A DNA stretch of 64,000 bases from assembly GCF_001949145.1 (NCBI RefSeq), contig NW_019091367.1, positions 2,385,358 to 2,449,357 on the forward strand, read 5' to 3'. This stretch comes from Acanthaster planci (taxonomy: Eukaryota; Echinodermata; Asteroidea; Valvatida; Acanthasteridae). Of the stretch, positions 11,801-26,800 are shown one piece after another. The notes below the pieces were generated by a model. The model saw only the letters and a list, made by a program, of their open reading frames with translations. It did not search any database and was not told the DNA's origin. Position 1 is the stretch's first letter, and each line of letters starts with the position of its first letter. Position numbers and translations under genes: made by a program.

Positions 11801-14800
11801 TTGGTTTATATTTACAAGTACATGTATAGTATATGTGTTTTTTGTGTAAGGTACTGGTGCTCAGTAATTTGTTTTTAATGTGTGCAGTGCACCTGTTGGA
11901 AAAAATGGTACCAGAATAAAGGTTACAACGTGACCTTTGTGGATGCAGCATCTGGGAAAACTATGTTCATATCAAATTACGGTATATCCCCATTCATCCA
12001 CACATGTTCAAAATGTTCATGGCTTATGATCCAATGTGAATAGTCTTAGAGTGCTTTGTAGCACTGTGCTTGTACATGTAGTACTAAGCGATGTACAATG
12101 TACATGTACATGTATGTACCCAGGAAACTGTAACATTATGTACATGTACAATGTGCATGAAAACATGATGACTGAGAATACCAAAACAGCTGGGAACTTT
12201 TTTTAACCCTCCTTTGCTGTAACTGTCAAAAACAGTCAAAAATGCCTTCCACTTGATTTCCCCCAGCACGTAGACATATATGGGAAATTTGACTGGTTTT
12301 GACTGATCGGTCAACTGTGTCAAGAATGTGTCTTAGCGTAGGAGGGTTGTAATTAATGCCAACCAAGATGGTACAACAACAGACTGTTTAAAACCATTCA
12401 AATAGGGGCAATTAAAGAAGCTGGTTTGTACATGCAGCTCTGATCTAATAAAACGGGGCTATTATTTCCGTAACACTGCAAACAACCCTGTCCAATATCA
12501 CAAATGCCTGCCATGTGGTCATATTCTTACATTATAGTGACTGAAATGCATCTATAAGTGCACTACTAAAGAAAGCCACTTAAAATAAGTGACCTCCATT
12601 GCTGTCCTGCAGCACTTCACACCACGAAGCATATCAGAGGTTTGCCAGTTAGTTTAAACCAATATATACGTGTAACAGAAGTTCTTTGCGGTAATCAGTA
12701 CTTATCAAAGGAATTTGTGTTGGGAGAGATTTTTTGTCCGATTATTTGTGGTACAAAAGGGGCTTTATTTACGAGAAGGGCATTTTGGATTATGCTGTTT
12801 GAATCCATTCGTGTATTGAACACTCTGAAATGGGAAGGAGCTTATTTTGCTGCATATTTACAGGTGCCAGGATTACAGGAATTCTTTTTCTGTTCTTTTT
12901 TATCATTCGGAAAAAAGGTTTCACAACTTTTTATCCATATGTGTATGTTAGAATTACCCATCCCAGCTCAAGGCTGTTAAACTATGATTTGCCTCTACGT
13001 CATCATCTTTATACCCACACCCATTAAGTTTTCAGAAAATTTATAGAGTGATTGCCTCGCTTTCAACTGAAGATGGCCGACTGGAGAATAACACTAATAC
13101 GGCCGTTTCACAATAGTGCGCCACCAAGAGTTTGCAATACATTGGCCTTTCATGACGGGCAAAATTTGTTAACCCTTTCCAAATGCGCATTGGGCCACAA
13201 ATTTCACGCATTGTCATTGGCCAACGCGTTGTAAACTCTTGATGCCGCACTATTGTGAAACGGCCGTATTGGTTGTTGGGCAGCGCTATGAAATTGGACC
13301 CCAGGCTTCAATGCCATTCTGTCTCTTATCTTCATGTGTGTGCACTTCCAGAAAACGGGAGAGCTGGTGGCGGCCAAAGCATTCAACAGCATGAGCTTCA
13401 TGCGGCCCCAGAGTGTTCAGCAGAGGGAGTTTGACGTCTTGCTCAAGCTCAGTCACCGCAACATCGTCAAGCTCTTCGACATCGAACAAGATGTGAGTTC
13501 CCTGCTGAGTCACATAAAATAATCCCGGTTCCTTGTTGGAACATTTTGAAAAAGTCAGTGAGGGTACCTATGCTTTTTTACACATATCTTTGCCTCCAGT
13601 GGATATGCATTTATGTTGTTTGAAGTCAAACCAATTAAAAAATGGTACATGATCCTCTATTTCCGCTGACGGGTATTGGCCTTGGAACATTTCAAGTTGG
13701 ACAGTCTGGAGAATTTTGAGAGAAGTCAATTGTCTAACAATTTGGGGAAGATAAAAGAACCAGGCCATCTAAAACGTCTAAAATTCTGCTGTTACATTTG
13801 CTGGAGATTTTGTTGAAAATGGAGGTTTATGGAGAGATGAAATTAAAAAGAATTGGACGTGGCAGGTCTCCAGACGTGGGCACTGATGAGGAACCAGGAA
13901 CTATTTTGATGTGGCTTCAGAAATGAATTGCGCTGATACACTGCCTTGTACTGCTGAACTCGTTTTGTTATCAGATCCAGGTGGCAGGTTCATTCAGTGA
14001 AGTGAGGATGCATTTTTATGTGGATAACATGAATGCAGAGATTTAATTTTTACTATACAGAGATTTAATTTTTACCCTGGGTCTGTTAATTTTCGCACGC
14101 CGATTTGCATGCAAAAACTACTAAACTAATGGTCAAACTGCTAACTACACAATTCTGTGCTAATGCATTTGTAGCAGAGAAATTTGTGTGCACAGAATCG
14201 TAGGTAAAAGAAATGTGCATAGGAAGGACGCAAAATTGCAGTTGATCCGTGAAATTATTCCATCAACAAAGAATTTTATGTTAATGTAAGCAGAGACTCG
14301 TTGTTGAAGGTTACATGTAATTTGAAGCATGAAATGGGATATTTGGACTGAGTTATTTATTGCCTTAAGAAGTTGATGGGGTGTGCCCCCATACCTTTTG
14401 GCTTGAGGCATCTACCCCCTTAACAGTCCCACTTAGAATTTGGGAACCATTGGAGATTTATTTCGTTGGTAAACTTTCTGGGTGGATGGCATGTATGAGT
14501 ACACGTAGTACCATTAACCAAAACCTTCCAAGATTTGTCACAGTCTACCATTACGAGGATTTGGAAGGATTTGTAGGGTTGAGGAAGATGGACTTTTACT
14601 TCTACCTATTTAAGAATAATATACTTATGAATACATACATGTAAATGTACACTGTACATCTACAGTGGGTTATTGGTTTCCTCCTTAATGAGGCTGTTTC
14701 AATTTGAATAAATGAATATTTGAATATTCAGCCTTCCATTTGATTAAAAATTGCCCCACAGAAGCCTAATCAAACTACATGTATACATGTATGCCTTTAC

Positions 14801-17800
14801 AGGAAGTTAAAAATGAGAAACGTGAAGGAAAAGAAACATTTAACCTTATTGTTGGGCATTCTGAGATGTATTCAGCTCCTTTGAGTTTACTCATTACGCC
14901 TTCAAATATTCCTTTAGAAGGCAATATTGTAACCAAATAATGTTTTATTGCACTAATTTTCATCCTTACGTACCGGTATGTTTAAAACAAAAAGTGAATA
15001 CTTGATAATGGATTGAAAATCCAAATCAAATAATTGGAACAGCCCAGTGAAAGGGTGCAGAGGATTCATGAAGGTTGCTGGCAGAAATGTCTGAGGGGAG
15101 TTTGAATTTAAAAATGTTGCCTTCTGAACAGGTTGATTTAGAGAAAAAGATGCAAGATTTCTCTGCAGAATCCTGGCATTCATCGTGCATCATTCTGCTG
15201 GAGAAGATTACATGTAGCTCCCTCATTTTTATGGTTTTTTTTTCTTTGATGTTTTGTAGCAAATCAGCAAAAACCCAGTCATCATCATGGAGCTGTGTAC
15301 CGGAGGTAGTCTGTACAATCTCCTGGATGACCCAAGGAATTCTTACGGGTTGGAAGAGGAGGAGTTTAAGCGGGCCTTGGGGGATGTCTGTAAGATATTT
15401 ATTTTGCACTTGTCGTTTCTTTTTGCACCATACGCCACTCATGTGCACATAAAAATGTACAGAAGTGTACAAATAATAAGTGCTTCATTTATAAAATCTT
15501 TTTATTCAAAATCTGATTATTTACTAATTAGGTTTTTTGTTTAATTTATTTCTTTTCATTTTTTCTTTTTACCACTGCGTCATTTGCTTAAAACATTTGC
15601 TTTTAATGAGTCACTTTGAACGACCGTCATGGAAAGTCAGACCCAACCACAATGCACACAAATGCTCATGAACTCAGTGCCTGACAAATCTTCTCGTGTC
15701 CTCTTTCGCAGAATATGTAGTTTACATTGAACGTCAAAATCTCTTGAATTTTGATGTTGTTGTTGCCTTTATTGGGAGTCAGTGGGATCACTCCGCATGC
15801 AGCCCAAGGGTTACAAGAGTTTGTTGGGATGGGGGTTGAAGGTTCACAACCAGTGCCAGAACTGATGGACACAATTTGAAACCCTGTCAATTGTTACATG
15901 GGTTCCGTAAAAATCAACAGCTATTTCCCTGCATGTGGATTCCCAATTGACATTGTTATACATCTTGCAAGGCTGAATACAGAGGGGTGTGTTATTCTTA
16001 CAGAGTAAATGACCTACTCTACAGGTCATGACAGGTGGTAAAAGTTACCCATGGATGTAAAACAAGGACACCATCACAAATTGTGCCCCAACCTCGTAGA
16101 ATGACCCAAGTGATAGTTGTTGATTAGGCTAATGGAAGAATATTCAAGAGGAAGTGAACACTCTTTCGTTTATACTGTAAAGTATAACCGTTAGTTCAGT
16201 TTCAGAACACTGTATCATGTACATTGAAAACAAGATTACTCGACATACTTCCAGGATACAGGAGTAATACCTTACATGTACATGTACATCTCATTACAGT
16301 GAGCACTGGTACACATGTAAGATTTTAATCATAGACGTTGGTCCAAAATTGCATTTTCATTAGTGATTTTGAAATAACTTTTCCGTTTATTTAACTCAGT
16401 GATTTAAATTGAGTGAATTATATGACATCTGGGCAGCCCTCCGTGGTGTGTGACAGTTGGACGGTTTTTGAGGGCCATTTGTAGGACATCCTTAGGCATG
16501 GAGAGTGCTTGTAGGTTTCATAGGAAAATTGACAGATGAGAAAAAGGCGAATGGCCGTGACAACCTGTGTAATCTGCCCACCAAATAATGTAAATAGAAA
16601 GTCAGACAATGATCCATTTGCACAGAAGTTGCTCTCTGTCACTGTTCATGACTCAAAAGAACAGTTCAAAGAGAGAGAAACTTTTCTTTATACTTTTGAC
16701 TCCTTGTACTTTCACTCTGCCTTTGAAATTTATCCTTGGATATTATGAATCACTTGAACGGACCTGGCATTGACTCTTTCTTAAAATGTTGTGAAAGCAA
16801 ATTCTAGTTTAATTATGTGGTTTCTTATGCTGATAAAGCGAAGATTGGCAGAGGTGCTACTTTGATTGATGTCATTGTGCTGAAATGCACTGTGCTTTGT
16901 GACCTTGTTCATATTCTTGTCAGAATAAATGGGTGTGAGTGATTGTGGTGGAGGGGGTTGGTTCCTACATCCTGATAGGTTTTGTAATTTCTGGGGAAGA
17001 CTATTGTGAAGCAACTTTAGATTGCGTTGTCGGCCAATATTTGTGGGGATCCCCTGCCCATAAGGTTTGGGTTCCTGCAAAGTGGGACAATCATGAATTC
17101 CTCGAATTAAGGTTGCACTACACGTTCACATGTTCAAATATTCTTTTGATTTTCAATTAAATTTTGTATGTAATGGAAACGTGGACTTTGAATTAAATGA
17201 AAAAGAAAAGATTGACCTTTTCGGAGATTTTATTTTGCCTTAAAAAAAAAATCAGTCCTTTGTTGAATTGCTGCCTTCTATCTTACCGGTAGTTGTAGGG
17301 AAGCTGTTGTAAAGATTATATAAATTTGAAAAAGTTTTGTTCTTTGAACTCCTTCTTCCTTCTTGTAATAGTGAAGGCTGAGTTTTGATTGAATTAAACA
17401 TCTGACGATCTAATAAGGGATTTGTTTAAATAGGCCCAGGCCTGTTTACCCGTAAATTGTTTGCTTACCGCTTCGGATATTTCTTTTTGTTTAGAAGTCA
17501 ATTATGCAGATAATATACCAGTCCTGAAGGGATATGTACTGGAGGTATAGCGCCTTAAAAGTCTAACTTCATCAACAGATCAGAGCAAAATGTCTTTCAT
17601 GGGTAAAAAGACGAAGGTTTAAGTGTCGGTTTGGTTGTTGGTTTGTCGATTGATTGACTGTTTGTATGTTGCCCTCTTCTTGCTAAGGTGCGGGCATGAA
17701 GCATCTCAGGGACTTGGATATTGTCCATCGTGACATCAAGCCTGGCAATATCATGATAGTGACTGATGACTGCGGTGACACAGTCTACAAGTTGGCTGAC

Positions 17801-20800
17801 TTCGGCGCCGCCCGGGAACTGCAGGATGATGAGAACTTTATGTCTCTTTACGGAACTGAAGAGTATTTGGTACTGTGCTACTTGACCATTTTTTTAACTG
17901 AAGAAAAGTTCCCAATTAAATTGAAAAATTATGTAAACTTTGAAGATTGCCTGTGTAATTAGCCTTTTTGCTGCCTGATGTGTGGACACTGGTGGTTCTC
18001 CTTTCTGTAAAATTGTTGATTTCGAAACCAGTTCCCACATCCTCCGTAGACGTTTGAGCATTTGAGCAGCTCATGTTTCTGGTGACTATCAAGTCATTGA
18101 TGCAGGTGCTATACCAATTCTGCTTTAAGCCAGGACATTCATCATTTCACACAGTGTTGTACAAGGGCTGATCTAGAACTAAATTTTTGTGGTGGGAGGA
18201 CCGCTAAGTTGGGGACTTGTAACGTGCTTTGGAGGGGATGTAAAATGTCGTCAAAACTTTGTTTCTGTCACATTATTGTAGAAATGGAGAAAAAGTGATT
18301 CGGAAAGGGGGAATGGTGCCAACACAACCCTGCCTACCAGATGGGTGTTAATAGTTTACTGAATTTTGATAATCAGGCAACATTTATACAGTATATGTTG
18401 CCTGCTTGGGCCCATAGTATGTTCAAGTTGCAATCCAGTGCTGCTACCGGCTCATCAGATATGCATGGACGTCCAGTGATCATAAATGTGATAGAGTGAA
18501 TACAACCATAAGCAAATCTTGGTTGGTTTTTCAGCATCCAGACCTATACGAGCGTGCCGTGTTGAGACAGCCGACGGGCAAAACATTCTCGGCCCGCATT
18601 GACCTGTGGAGCATCGGGGTGACGTTTTACCACGTTGCGACTGGCGTTCTGCCCTTCAGGCCGTACGGCGGTAGAAGGAACAGAGAGACAATGTAAGGCC
18701 GACTATTTTATAAGTTGGATTGCCAACCTGCTGAATGAAAGGGTTTTAGAAAAAACAAATCAAGTAAATTTTCATTGTTTCTTCCCATTGCAGGAGTTTT
18801 AGTGTTTTGAAAAACCCTGTAATGTAACATATTTATCTTTTACACAACTCCCTGTTTTGAGTTCGCTGAAAAAAAATCAAAGTGTTTCTAAAAATACTGA
18901 AAGCATGCAGAAAACCTGTTGACAGTACTGTTTCATTTTTTTCGACCCTTTGCTCTGCCAAATTTCATCCTATGTGCCATACAACAAGTGAAAAGTTGCT
19001 AGCCTAAATTCAATGGATTCTCCACATTTCCGGCCAGGAATTCAAATATGTATTGATGACTTCAACTGTACAGTATCCAGTGAGAACTGATACTTACAGT
19101 ATCAGAAATCCTGTCAATGTTGTTGTGTTTGTGTCTATTTCCAAGAATATTAAGCAGAGGAACCAGGTTTAACCACAAGAGAATCAGGCACAAATTGTCA
19201 CCAGACTATTAGGAAGTTGTACATCAACTGTTTGCAATCTGATTCAAGAGCTAAGGTGTGATGTCATCAGGACAACATGGCAGTGGCTCCATAGCTCTGT
19301 GTCCAAATATATTACACCCGTCCACATTTTCCTGGAGAAAGTTCCACATTTTACTTGTTTATCCCGTTATGTACATGTACACGTAGCTTGTTTGGACATC
19401 AGTCGTGGTCAATTAATTTAAAACTTTGTGAGGGTTAAGTGAAGGACAAATTTTTGTGTTGATACAACCCGTTGACAAGTAGTGCACCCTCTGAAATATA
19501 ATGAAAAAAAACTGCCAGCTTCTTGTCCTTCCAATAAGAAAATTGTTTAGATCTTGTTTGTATTTTTGTAACACGAACGTTGTAGCCCTGTGTGTGAAAA
19601 TAAGTTGAGCTGAATGCTTCCTTTAAAAAACTTCGCTATTATTAACCAGGAAAGCAAATTAAATGTTCTTGATTTGACACAGAATTATTTATTTATTGTT
19701 TGGCTGCAAAATAAAGAAAAATGTGTTTTAAAAAAAGCAGTGTCGAGGCATTCCCACCTCCTCATTGGCCTTTTCATTTGTTCATTTCATTTTGCTGTTT
19801 CGTGAAATTGTTAGTGGTCTTTCGTAGATGAAACTTCTTTGTAATGCGACGTGAAGGACAACATATTTTTATTGTCAACGTGCCTGGGATTATTGTCGTT
19901 AACTCCGGCACGTTCTTTTGTGTTGATGTGCAGGTTTCAAATAACCACCAAGAAGAAGTCTGGCGTCATTTCTGGAGTTCAGAAAGATTCCATGAATGGG
20001 CCCATAGAGTGGAGCTCAGAGCTACCCAACACTTGTAGACTGTCCTGGTAGGGTAGCAGACTGTAGGCTCGCAATCGTACATAGCAATTAATTCTCAATT
20101 GATTCATCATTTCTTTTGTTGTTGTGGCTTTAATTGGCTGAACGTCTCTTTTCGTACATGTATGTTAATTTTCACGAATGAAGAATTCGTTACGAGTAAT
20201 TAAAGGAGCAAGCAGTGAGTCGGATAGAGCCAGATTGAAATAAAAGAAGTGTTCTTACAGTCTATAGCATCCACCTGTACCCTTTTCAGGCTGGACTTTG
20301 CTTCTTCCAACATTTTTGAAAAATACATTTCTGCATGGAATGCTTGCGATTTTTGGTTTAATAGTTTTACTTTTTGCTGTCCTCTTGCACCTTCTGAGGG
20401 GAAACGGCTAGATTCACATGTGATCCAGTTAAACGATGAACCAAATACCATGTCACCCTAATACACTGAACAGGCATCATTTACACAACGGTTATTAATG
20501 TGCTCTTTGGGAACTGTTAAATGTTATTTTTTGCATCATTGTTATTTTCATTACTGACAAATGTGTTACTTCCACTCTTGAGCAAGTTTACGGTCAATCT
20601 TAATTTTTATTGTTACACTTGATACTTTTGTGATACTTCTTCCATCCAAAAATGGATACCCCGATAAGCAAAACAACTAGTTTTTTAAAACGAAACAAAC
20701 TCCAAATTGGCTGTTTCTGCGAAAACTATTGTACTATGAACTATATCTTTTGATGCTTTAAAATTAGTATAAGAAATGTAGCTCAAAGGAGCACATACCA

Positions 20801-23800
20801 CCATTCACAAGTACTGTTCTTTAACGTACACTTGCCTTTTTTGCTCGTTGAAGTGGTCTGAAGATTCTGTTGACCAAAATCCTGAGGGGCCTCCTGGAGT
20901 GCAACCCGGAGAAGATGTGGACCTTCAACCGGTTCTTCGACGAGGTCCAGAGCCTACTGGCCATGAAGGCGGTGGACGTGTTCCACGCCTCGCAGTCAGA
21001 GTGCCTCAAGATCTATGTGGAGCCCCGGGGCACGCTGGCCGAGTTCCAGGAGGCGGTGGCCGAGCAGACAGGCATGCAGGCCTCGGCCCAGGGCCTGGTC
21101 TGGGACCAGGACTGCTTTGTGCCGGACGCCTCGCTCAAGTGCGAGTCCTACCCCGAGACCAGCCCGCAGAGCCCCCTGATTCTGTTAGAGTTGGGCAGGA
21201 ATGATTTCCCGCCAGTTTCGATGCCCTCTCAACGTAAGTAGAAGCTTTATTTGTAGAGAAGGGATTAGGCAATGCCAGTTGGTCTTTAAATAGCAGTATT
21301 TCTACTAGTATCATCCGCCTTGCTGTACTTTGGTTAGGTTAGATTCCATGAGGCCAACTATTAGAAGAGCTTCTCATCTGGATTTTTTAACAAAGGGAGG
21401 AGGAGGCCCTTTTTGCATTTAAATGTCAGCAAATTTTTCCATGGCGGATGGATTTATTTTATGCTTATTGAATGTTGCTGTGTTTCGGAGGTTTTTCTGC
21501 CCAGTTGGCTATGGCAGATTCTACAGCCAACCACAAATTGTCTGTCTGTTTTCTCCGTTTTTTGTGGTGAGGATGTCCCGTTTAAATTCTATGGTTCTCA
21601 TATCTTTTTGGCAGTTGGGTCAGCCCCCCCACAAAAAAAGAAAATCTTGGGGAAAAAATATACTGTGAACACAGGTGTAGGATAAATAAACTAATGCAAA
21701 AGTGTTGAACGGTTGATAGTGTTATTCTGAATTAGATGTTATTTGATTGATTTTTAGGTAAGTAGAAAGAATAAAACCATTTTTAGCCACTTTGATGAGA
21801 TACATGAAATGAACAAAGTGTGCACTCAACATGTAACAATAATAAATAATGTTTGTCCAACTGGTATGTGATAGTAGACATTATATCTGCATTTTCTTCT
21901 GTAAAATTTTGAGAGAGTGTCCTTCTTTTCTTGCTTTTCCCTGCTTGTTTTTCACTTTTACCATGTTGCAGACAGGGTTGGCGGAGTAAATAAAGTTGTG
22001 TTTTTTTCTTTGGTCGGGAGTCAAAAACAGGGTCAGACAAAATTAAGGACTGTGGAATTAAAAAGAGGCAGCCTGAGAACTAAAAACAGCAAAACTGACC
22101 CCTAGATTGCCTTCAATTTTTACACACAGCCAAGTTACCCAAGATGACCTCGACCTATGACCTCGACAAAGATTTCTCAATGTCCAAGGTAACAGTCCAT
22201 GGCAGAGTGACTCCTACCCACCATAGATGACGGTCACATGATTTAAAGTCACCGTAAACTATGCTATGCGAATATTTGACCTTCAATGCGATCAAATATC
22301 CAAATATTTGGTTGTACCAACCGGCAGATTGTTGATGAACAAACCATATAATCAGTTGTAATAACACACACAGTTGTACATTGTATTCCTTACAATAGCT
22401 TCTCACGTCTAGGTGTATCTCCAGCCATAATTTAGCAAGATTTAAGAGATGAACAATACTTCTTGCCTGTCGAAAATTTCTATTCCTTTAAAATTTTTTA
22501 ATGAATAATTTAACTTTTGAATTGTTGTAAGATTTCGGTCACTTTTCATTTGAATCTGCTTGAAAAAGCCTCCATAGTGCAATTTGTCTCATTTAAAAGA
22601 AAAAAACCTCTCCCTTTCTTTTCATGAATTTTGCATGTAAATATTCAAATTTGGAAAATTATATTTGAATATTTGGTAATCGATTAAATATTTGAATATT
22701 CGGCACAGCCCTACCTAAAATGTTGCAAAGCAGGGTCTGTCCTGCAAAGTCTAATGCACTTTATCTCATGCTGCATGCACTGTAAGCTTTGCCGCAGTGA
22801 CTAAACAAGTTAGTGCAAGTTAGTATTTGGACAGTGGCATAGTCAGTTTAACATACTTAACACATGACCATTTTAGACCTGTGAAAGTAACACTGTCCCA
22901 TGACACAGCAGTAAAGATAACTGAATTTCTGTCTCCCTTTGAACAAATCTCTGCCATTTGTGAAATTAATCCCTAAATGAAACTGCATGTTTAGAAACCC
23001 CTTTGGTTTCCATATTGCACGTTTAATCCAAGCTAGCTCCATTAACAGAGCAGTGTGTCACGATGGCCTGTGTGCACTTGTCTGTTGTGTTGCAGATGTG
23101 CGTGGCTGTTCTGTATTACAAGCTAGCGTGGTTGAAGACTCTTACCTACATGCAGGAGCTCATGACGACCGTTTCCAAGGCAATAGTGTAAGTATATGTA
23201 TGTCAAGTAGTTAGCTGTTGCAGCAGTCGATTGCCTTTCGGGAATACTAATGGTTCTAGATTGGTGAAAGGTAAATATACATATATGGTGCACCTGTCCA
23301 TGTTTTCCTGGCATATTTACCCCACCCTTAGTTTCAGAGGTGGGAGGAAAACCTCAGATAAATATTCTTGGGTTGACCCACGGAGTCAGGCACTGACAGA
23401 AAACCCAATCCGCGCGGTGGCCCTGGGGTAGGATTCGAACCCGAGTCGCAGAGGTGAAAGATAAAAAAAGAACCACTGTGCATGTACCAACCTGACTTTG
23501 CTTTGACTTAAAGCCCATGTAAGAGCACTGACAATTTGTGCCCATTCATATGAAAATCAAGACACTTTTATTTGTCCACGCATCAACAGATCTGTCCTGA
23601 AAGCTGAGATCAAGCAGTTGGACTACCATTGCATGAAGCTCAGGTCCAGCATTGTGGAGGTGGACACCCGGCTTCTGAGCATCGAGAAAACGCTGCCCTC
23701 GCCTCTGGTGTCATCGGCAGTGTTCTCCAGGATGCCCCTGTCATCAGTGCTCTGCACTCGGCTGCAGGATCATCAAGACAAAGTAACCCTCCTTAGACAG

Positions 23801-26800
23801 AAATCGGCTCGAGTGAGTGCTCTTTTTTTTCCATAAAATCATCTCTGCATAGCATCTTTTAACACCAGTCTTTAATAAAACAGTCAAGTTGTTTGCTCTT
23901 TGGGCTGTTGTGATCTGTCATGCTGTTTTTGTCTATCATAGATAGCTGTATACTTACTGGAATAATGAATTGGAAGAGGGATATTACCGTGCTGTGCTAG
24001 TGTGACAACTGGGGAAGGCGGTGGATCTGAATAATACTTTAATTATTGTTTTAAATGTATTGCATCAAGTTTCATCTTGACAGTGCTGACATGATCCGAT
24101 GATGCAGATGCTGTTTGACAAGCTTCGTTCTTAAATAATAATTGATGATGATAATCATTGAAAATTTATAACGTGCCGTTTTCATAAAAATGATTAACAG
24201 CGCAGTGGGAAGCCCAACTTTCACTTAAATGGGTATCAGATTGTCGGAGAAGTGGTGTGGGTGTCCAGTTCTTGGAATAAAATAAAAAAGCACAAAGCTT
24301 TTCCTTGCCCTTTTGAGCAAGACGTTTCATGAAAAAAACACACGAAAGTAAGGAACTCGCACAAAGCATTTTGTTCTGAAGCCATTTTTGTTGAGATAAC
24401 AGCTGTCCTTTACTTGAAAAACCTTGAACCAGATGTTCGACGAGTATGACAGAACGAAGAATCTGCTGCAGACGCTGTGGAAGGACATCATCGACGGTGA
24501 CCTGTTGACGGCAAAATGGAAGCCTGCAGAAAAACCCTGTCACACATGGTACAGAATCAGGCCCAGATTCCAATTAAGAGCTGAGTTGTAGCACTTAAAG
24601 GGCTCATGCAATGAATATGTAGTGGATATGCTTTCTGTGCAACATTATACTGTTCAGGGTATGACAGAAGTTTTGTCTTGGCAATTAGTACATATTCTAG
24701 CATTTGAAACTGCTTTTCCAGACAACTTAGGGTGCTTATGCAGTAACATCATTCAGGGAAGACACTGCTCATTGTATGTCTTTCTGTAAAAATTTTGAAC
24801 CCAAAGATTTGCTCATTGAGAAAATGTGTAAGAAAGGCTCACTTGTCTTGTACTCAACAATGAATCGCCAAAGGAAAGGACATTTGATCAGGAACAAGTC
24901 CACCAATTTCTGTGCACAAAGTAGTGTAACATTGAGGTTTCCTGCCCAGAATGACATCACAGCTTTACTCATGAATATGGAAATTTGCAGAAGCATAAAA
25001 CCCAAATACATGTAGTACCAAAATACCCCTTAATGATTTAAAAATAAGACAAACGGAGACACAAATGTGTGTTTTCTAGATTCGCCTTAAAAACTTGCTT
25101 TACATGGATCCTTTAATTCACCAGTGTCATTAGCTATGATCAGGAACGGCAGAGGGCGCCATTCACCATCCCGGATGTCCAAATCAAATTTGATGGGTTT
25201 AATACTGCCTGTACTCCCTATCTAAAAACAAAACAAATCGTGGCCGGAAAATAGCTTGCAAAGGTATCACATTTCACTTTCAGTGCATGCTTACACTTTC
25301 ATTTTAGTCGTAAGAAGAGGTACTTGTGAGACACTGTGGAGATGTTTCTTCCGTTGTCTGATACATGGGCACCAGGCTCAGGGTTGTGCCTGATTCAGTA
25401 TCCATATGCAACCCAAATTGTGATGTCCTTACACAGTATATCTCAACTTGGCCCACTGGCAATTGATGGAGAAACCAGTAATTTTTCATTAGTTGTTGAA
25501 ATTCTGCTGACTTCCTCGTGGTTTTAGATGTGAAGTTCAGCATTTATACCTTTTAGTTAAAGAGTTGAAATGCCCAGTGATCATGGCAGAGATAATTCAG
25601 TGCACTTGGTATTAAGCATTATATTGTTTTTCTAACTTGGTATCCCCTGTTTGACAGCGTGAAAAGGTTTGCATATTTTACGGAGGATGCCAGTAAAATC
25701 TACGTCCAGTTCAAGAAAGATAAACAGAAGAAACATTTGAGCTATAACGAAGAGCAGATCCATAAAATGGACAAGTGAGTACAACCTGTTTTCCTTCTTT
25801 TTTTGTTTTAGTTTCTTCCAATTATCAAGTTTTTAATATAATTATTGTGGAAAATATTCTGATGCAACTGTTGTATAATGACAGGATATCTGCTATTAAC
25901 CACTTGCTGCCGGGTGGTTTTGAAAAATGCAGTACACATAATCGGGACTTTTTCAAGATTTTCAGTTTTCAAAAATCTTCAAAAATTCGTTATTTCAATT
26001 AATGGACATTTACACCCACGTGAATTACTGTCTGGTGGCCATTCTAGTCTGACAGACAAAATCTATTGACGGCCAAGTATTTCAGCCAGGCCTGCAGCCT
26101 TGTAAACAGAAAGTTTGACAAGATTGGCGAATTAGCCAGCTCTAAGAAACCAGGTCTGACCTGTCAGTCTTGTGTTTTTTGCTTTTGTTCTGGTTTCTTT
26201 GACAGAGAAAAACTGAGCTTGAAAAGTACCCAAGCTATTTCGATGTGCCAGAGTCACTGCGAGATGGTATGGAAAAAAATCCATGGGGAACTGGGCGAAT
26301 GGTACAAGTAAGTATCGCTTGCAGTCAGTGTTGAAGTCGAGACTTCTTATGACTGTCGCCAGACCCCACAAGACTAACACAAGACCTCCAGTCTGAAATC
26401 AAGTCACAAGTTGTTGAAATGATCTGCAGTAGAAGCATTCAGTTGTCATGGTTTCGCCCTGTTATTTGTGACTAGTTTTGTGACTGGTCTTGTGCCTGGT
26501 CTAGACTGGTCCTTTGATTGTCTCAACTGTAGCACTACTTTTGCTGTGCTTCCATTGTAGAATTTGTTGCAAAATCTTTTTGAAAAGCAGATGGTGTATC
26601 ACCATTAAATTATGATTAATGGTATTAAATTGTGATGATTTGATAACAGCACTTGAGAACAGCTTCTGTCTCAAGAATTACCCACCCAACCCTCCACGTA
26701 TGTCACTTCAATGCTGTTAGTGCAGTGTGCATGGAGCAAGGTTTTGTGCAAGAATGAATATGGCTCCCCATAAAAAATAATCGTTGACTCGTTCAGCATC

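Larger units (their letters stand above)
13493..20853 (+). other. TBK1-like introns 2-6 region
   Basis: Introns between the exons listed separately: 13493-15259, 15390-17687, 17870-18534, 18693-19933 and 20048-20853. They are AT-rich. I see no further supported gene or strong repeat. Confidence 0.5.

Noticed and set aside
23431-23442. GGGTTCGAATCC as a tRNA gene
   Set aside because: Only the B box is good. There is no acceptor stem or anticodon arm, so it is listed as a tRNA-like SINE.
24497-24500. Earlier GT donor for TBK1 exon 11 (GACG|GTGACC)
   Set aside because: It leaves one base where exon 12 needs two, so the frame would break. The donor at 24548/24549 restores phase.
26056-26205. 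Open frame running into TBK1 exon 13 ([18 protein letters not shown]...), with an upstream AG acceptor at 26055
   Set aside because: Starting exon 13 at 26206 joins exon 12 in phase and gives [15 protein letters not shown], matching the family closely. The upstream part has no counterpart in TBK1.
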